In this document: positions 3,926-6,814 of the stretch, in pieces
How positions within the stretch are numbered: the stretch's first letter is position 1
How the letters are laid out: each line of letters begins with the position of its first letter
DNA from: an uncultured Alphaproteobacteria bacterium
GTDB lineage: Bacteria; Pseudomonadota; Alphaproteobacteria; Rs-D84
Assembly (NCBI GenBank): GCA_947589625.1
Contig: CANQCM010000053.1
Span: 1-6,814, forward strand
Direction: 5' to 3'
DNA: 6,814 nt
Made by a program: the position numbers and the translations under genes
Notes under the pieces: generated by a model
What the model saw: the letters and a program-made list of their open reading frames with translations, nothing else
Databases searched by the model: none
Told to the model about the DNA's origin: nothing

Positions 3926-4480
3926 TTAATTTTCCAGTGCCGCCAAGATATTTGCAAAGTTATCATTTACATCGCCCCGAACATCAATTTCTGAAAATTT
4001 GATATTTGGTGCGGTTTTTAACCATTCAATCGCAGGAAAAGTTGTTTTCCAAAATGTGTCCAATCTGCGCCGAATAACAGACGCATCGGCATCGTCTGCG
4101 CGTCCGCCACCTTCGTTTATACGTTTGTTGATACGCGCAATCATAATTTCTTCGGGTACAGACAGATATAAAACATGCACATTGAATTTATCAGCAAATT
4201 TTTCCACCAGCCATTTTGCCTGTGATATATTCCGCGGAAAACCGTCCAGAATAACATCTGTGGCGCAATTGATGTTATTTTGCAATAAATCATAAATTAA
4301 ATCGTCAGATACTAATTCGCCACGCGCCATTGTTTTTGCAATTTCAGATTCAGCAGGCAATTCACGCAACAATGCGCCAATTTCAACATAAGAATATTCA
4401 TGACGCGCCCGTAACATTTTAGAAAAAGTGCCTTTGCCGACACCTTGTCCGCCCATTAAAACAATTAAATCATGCTTCAT
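3926..4480 (-). CDS. adk: Adenylate kinase (short-LID form)
   Basis: Adk catalyses ATP + AMP to 2 ADP in the cytoplasm and sets adenylate balance. The 184-residue protein has the P-loop GGQGVGKGT (10-18, Lys16). Its AMP site resembles GDLLR but reads GALLRE (35-40), with Ala in place of Asp. The DGFPRN box (79-84, Arg83) corresponds to the usual DGFPRT. The LID is short, with R116, R120, R127-A-D-D and R137-R139, and lacks the insert with zinc-type cysteines of long Adks. This matches the roughly 185-195 residue variants. The start is supported by AAGGA 7 nt upstream. Another NMP kinase with this fold is possible, but DGFPR and RADD favour Adk. The gene lies 80 bp downstream of rpsA beyond a terminator, so it probably uses its own promoter. 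Confidence 0.93.
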   Translation of the reverse strand: MKHDLIVLMGGQGVGKGTFSKMLRARHEYSYVEIGALLRELPAESEIAKTMARGELVSDDLIYDLLQNNINCATDVILDGFPRNISQAKWLVEKFADKFNVHVLYLSVPEEIMIARINKRINEGGGRADDADASVIRRRLDTFWKTTFPAIEWLKTAPNIKFSEIDVRGDVNDNFANILAALEN

Positions 4481-4499
4481 TTTTTATTCCTTTGTCATA

Positions 4500-4527
4500 A
4501 TTTTATCATAAAAAAAAGAATCCGCAA
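4500..4527 (-). promoter_or_regulatory. Candidate adk promoter overlapping the rpsA terminator
   Basis: On the minus strand, TTGCGG (4527-4522) and TAAAAT (4505-4500) are 16 bp apart. The -35 box falls in the loop and 3' arm of the rpsA terminator. No other promoter is possible in the short gap without entering rpsA. Confidence 0.4.
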
Positions 4528-4543
4528 GATACGGATTCTTTTT
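4513..4543 (-). terminator. rpsA intrinsic terminator
   Basis: AAAAAGAATCCG (4513-4524) and CGGATTCTTTTT (4532-4543) form a perfect 12-bp stem with a 7-nt loop. On the minus strand it is followed by a T-run. It lies 17 bp past the rpsA stop codon. Confidence 0.85.
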
Positions 4544-4560
4544 ATTTTCAAAACGGCAAA

Positions 4561-6249
4561 TTATTTTTTGCTGTTTTCAATGGCTGCGCCCAAAATGTCG
4601 CCCAATACAGAACCACTGTCTGCTTGGTTGGCATATTCTTTCACAGCCTGTTTTTCTAATGTCACCTGCAATGCACGAATTGACAGTTTCACTGTTTTAT
4701 CGTCTACAGAAACGACAGACGCTTCAACTGTGTCGCCAACTTTGAATTTGCTGGTGTCTTGTTCTGATTTTTCGCGCGACAGGTCTGTACGGCGGATAAC
4801 ACCGCGCACATCGTCAGACAATGCGACAATCAGTTCATCAGGGGTAATTTCAGATACAGTGCCAGATACAACTGCACCTTTCTTTAATGCCACAGCATTG
4901 TTTTCTGCGCCTTCGGTCATTTGTTTAATGCCCAATGTGACGCGTTCTTTTTCTGGGTTGATATCTAAAATTTTGGCTGTTACTTCTTGACCGCGAACGA
5001 ATTTTTTCAATTCTTCTTCGTCCAGTTTGTTCCAAGACAAGTCAGAAATATGAACCATACCATCTAATTCTGGGGTCAATGCAACGAACAGACCAAATTC
5101 TGTTGTGTTTTTAATTGGGCCTGTAACAACATCGCCGACCTTATGTGTTTCGGCAAATTCTTTCCATGGATTTGGTTGCAATTGCTTATAGCCCAATGAA
5201 ATGCGGCGTTTTTCTTGGTCAATGCCCAAAACAACAACATTCACATCTTGACCAGGTTGTAAAACTTTGCTGGGGTGAATGTTTTTGTTTGTCCATGACA
5301 ATTCAGACATATGAACCAAACCTTCAATATTATTGCCCAAATCAATGAATGCACCGTAATCGGTAATAGAAGATACTTTGCCAGAAACAGTGTCGCCAAC
5401 ATTAAATGCGCGTGATGCTGTTTCCCATGGATCTTCTTCTAATTGTTTTGCACCCAATGAAATGCGGTGGGATTCTGGATCAAATTGAATAACTTTGACC
5501 TTGATTTTGTCGCCAACATGTACCAGTTCGCGTGGGTGATTTACACGTTTCCAAGACAAATCTGTTACATGCAACAAACCGTCAATGCCACCTAAATCAA
5601 TGAACACACCATAATCTGTGATGTTTTTGACAGTGCCTTCCAGAACAGCCCCCAATGAAATGTTTTTCATTGCTTCTTTCTGGGCGGCGGCGATTGTGTC
5701 AGATTGAATCGCACGACGCGAAACGATTGCGTTTGTGCGCAATGCGTCCATCTTTAATACGCGGAATTTATCTTTCAAGCCAATCATAGATTTTGCATCG
5801 CGAATTGGTTTGTGGTCAACTTGTGATGATGGCATAAATGCAAATACGCCATTGATGTCAACAGTATAACCGCCACGGACAACATCAATAATTGTACCTT
5901 CGGGGTCAATACCTTCGGCAACTGTCTTTTCCAAATCTTTCCATGCTTTTTCTGCACGTGCCTTGGTGTAAGACAAAACGGCAGTACCTTCGCGCGATTC
6001 ATAACGTTCAACAAAAACATCAATGATGTCGCCCACAGATGGAACAGACGCACCAAATTCTTTTAATGGAATGCGACCTTCGGATTTCAAGCCAACATCA
6101 ACCATGACGAAATCGCCACGAATGTCTTTGACTGTACCCTTGGTTGCATAACCTTGCAATGTTTCTTGGTTGCCATAATTTTGATTAAACATCTGGACAA
6201 AATCTTCGCCAGACAACGGATTATATAAATCTTTGGATAAATCTTTCAT
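4561..6249 (-). CDS. rpsA: 30S ribosomal protein S1
   Basis: S1 binds the 30S subunit and helps unfold and load mRNAs, especially those with weak Shine-Dalgarno sequences. The 562-residue product has the length and six S1 (OB-fold) repeats of proteobacterial S1. They lie at about residues 33-98, 115-180, 198-267, 284-353, 371-440 and 458-528. Repeats 3 and 4 are the most typical (ITDYGVFIDLG, ITDYGAFIDLG, GLLHVTDLSW, GLVHMSELSW); repeat 5 has TEFGLFVAL; repeat 6 is divergent. The start at 6249 begins MKDLSKDLYNPLSGEDF. No purine-rich ribosome site precedes it: the 25 nt upstream are mainly T, C and A (AACTTTTCTT next to ATG), with a small CAAAC/GTTTG hairpin at 6260-6272. Lack of a classical site is a known trait of E. 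coli rpsA, where S1 controls its own synthesis. The terminator at 4513-4543 closes the unit. Confidence 0.97.
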   Translation of the reverse strand: MKDLSKDLYNPLSGEDFVQMFNQNYGNQETLQGYATKGTVKDIRGDFVMVDVGLKSEGRIPLKEFGASVPSVGDIIDVFVERYESREGTAVLSYTKARAEKAWKDLEKTVAEGIDPEGTIIDVVRGGYTVDINGVFAFMPSSQVDHKPIRDAKSMIGLKDKFRVLKMDALRTNAIVSRRAIQSDTIAAAQKEAMKNISLGAVLEGTVKNITDYGVFIDLGGIDGLLHVTDLSWKRVNHPRELVHVGDKIKVKVIQFDPESHRISLGAKQLEEDPWETASRAFNVGDTVSGKVSSITDYGAFIDLGNNIEGLVHMSELSWTNKNIHPSKVLQPGQDVNVVVLGIDQEKRRISLGYKQLQPNPWKEFAETHKVGDVVTGPIKNTTEFGLFVALTPELDGMVHISDLSWNKLDEEELKKFVRGQEVTAKILDINPEKERVTLGIKQMTEGAENNAVALKKGAVVSGTVSEITPDELIVALSDDVRGVIRRTDLSREKSEQDTSKFKVGDTVEASVVSVDDKTVKLSIRALQVTLEKQAVKEYANQADSGSVLGDILGAAIENSKK

Positions 6250-6313
6250 AAGAAAAGTTCAAACAAAGTTTGCCATTTGCAGTTTCTATTTTTATGCAAA
6301 GGACTTGTGGGGT

Positions 6314-6357
6314 TAATCGGACTGATTATGCGCCCACCCGCAAAATCAGACCGATTA
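6314..6357. repeat. 44-bp imperfect inverted repeat in the rpsA promoter/leader
   Basis: Arms of 19 bp (6314-6332 and 6339-6357) match at 17 positions around the loop CCCACC. The right arm overlaps the rpsA -10 box and spans the predicted start site. On the minus strand no T-run follows, so it is not a simple argS terminator. Confidence 0.75.
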
Positions 6358-6382
6358 TATGTTAAAAATATAGAAAAAGCAA
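6354..6382 (-). promoter_or_regulatory. rpsA promoter
   Basis: On the minus strand, TTGCTT (6382-6377) and a consensus TATAAT (6359-6354) are 17 bp apart. The predicted start near 6347 gives a leader of roughly 98 nt. Confidence 0.7.
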
Positions 6383-6388
6383 GGATAA

Positions 6389-6404
6389 ATCTGAAATTTC
6401 AGAT
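6389..6404. repeat. 16-bp perfect palindrome after argS
   Basis: ATCTGAAATTTCAGAT lies 3 bp past the argS stop codon. It could form a 6-bp stem in the RNA, but the following minus-strand sequence (TTATCC) is a poor T-tract, so termination there is doubtful. It lies 6 bp upstream of the rpsA -35 box, so an operator role is also possible. Confidence 0.45.
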
Positions 6405-6407
6405 ATT

Positions 6408-6814
6408 TTACATCTGGGACGGGATTTCCAGACCCATCAGTCCAATAACGGTTGCTAATGTATCACGTGCAATGCGTACGGTATTCAGTCGCCCTGCCCG
6501 TGTTGCGTCATCAACATCATCGCGTAAAATCGGGCAATTATGATAAAAAGTATTTATTAATTGGCATAAATCATATGCGTAATTTGCAACCATATCTGTG
6601 GCGCGATTTTCAAACGCAGAAATTATTGTGCGTTCAAAATCCAAAACCGCAATTAACAAATTGCGTTCATCGGACGCCAGTTCGTGTGTTGCGTTTGATT
6701 TTGGTGCAATCCCAGCACGCGATAAAATGCTGTTTAGCCGTACGGCTGTATATAAAATGTATGGGCCTGTGCGACCTTCAAAAGATGTGATTGCGTTCGG
6801 GTCAAATACATAAT
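6408..6814 (-). CDS. argS: Arginyl-tRNA synthetase, C-terminal part (partial)
   Basis: ArgS attaches arginine to tRNA-Arg in the cytoplasm. The frame is open from the right window edge to the TAA at 6408-6410 and gives the last 134 residues. An internal Met (codon at 6657-6659) is not the start, because family-typical sequence continues upstream of it. The visible part begins at the end of the catalytic domain (YVFDPNAITSFEGRTGPY, matching the usual FEG-TGPY motif). It continues into the all-helical DALR anticodon-binding domain: YTAVRLNSIL, then VANYAYDLCQLINTFYHNCP near residues 75-94, and GLEIPSQM at the C-terminus. These are the standard class I ArgS C-terminal features. The active-site HIGH and KMSKS-like regions lie outside the window. 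rpsA follows 158 bp downstream on the same strand with its own promoter. Confidence 0.95.
   Translation of the reverse strand, partial: YVFDPNAITSFEGRTGPYILYTAVRLNSILSRAGIAPKSNATHELASDERNLLIAVLDFERTIISAFENRATDMVANYAYDLCQLINTFYHNCPILRDDVDDATRAGRLNTVRIARDTLATVIGLMGLEIPSQM

Noticed and set aside
6389..6404. argS terminator
   Set aside because: The palindrome is perfect but lacks a following T-run on the minus strand, so it is reported only as a palindrome.

Overview
The window looks like a chromosomal segment of a moderately AT-rich alphaproteobacterium, perhaps one of the small-genome gut or host-associated lineages. The assignment is an inference. It rests on the extragenic palindromes with a fixed TCAAG/CTTGA loop flanked by CTGG and TGACA, a repeat style I associate with Alphaproteobacteria, on the short-LID adenylate kinase, and on the general look of the housekeeping proteins. 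No rRNA is present to settle it. I see no transposase, integrase, phage gene or CRISPR array.

Positions 1-1870 are an accessory-looking zone. The 3' end of one Cys-containing gene (1-96) is followed by a mosaic repeat element (97-523). Next comes a well-spaced sigma70-type promoter (531-559) and a strongly structured transcribed region of about 215 nt ending in an intrinsic terminator (566-783). After that lies a gene for a secreted 217-residue Cys-rich protein (809-1462), and then a second copy of the mosaic element (1463-1847). Both elements begin within a few bases of the stop codon of a Cys-containing gene. Both are bounded by inverted TTAGTG/CACTAA arrays and contain the same ordered set of small palindromes. 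This zone is the most unusual part of the window. The best candidate for an undescribed system is the leader or ncRNA at 566-783 together with the Cys-rich gene behind it.

Positions 1846-6814 are housekeeping. acpS (holo-ACP synthase, minus) and tRNA-Pro(GGG) (plus) diverge from a shared promoter region whose two -35 boxes lie in one palindrome. corA (Mg2+/Co2+ channel family, minus) converges on the tRNA and diverges from a gene for an unrecognised 143-residue single-pass membrane protein with six extracytoplasmic cysteines (plus). That gene converges on adk, leaving 3 bp between them. The minus-strand run argS (3' part), rpsA, adk follows. rpsA appears to have its own promoter, a leader without a Shine-Dalgarno sequence, and a strong terminator; adk may start from a promoter partly embedded in that terminator.

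Functionally the right part combines translation (argS, rpsA, tRNA-Pro), nucleotide balance (adk), activation of acyl carrier protein (acpS) and divalent cation uptake (corA). The genes look mostly independently promoted rather than forming one pathway operon.
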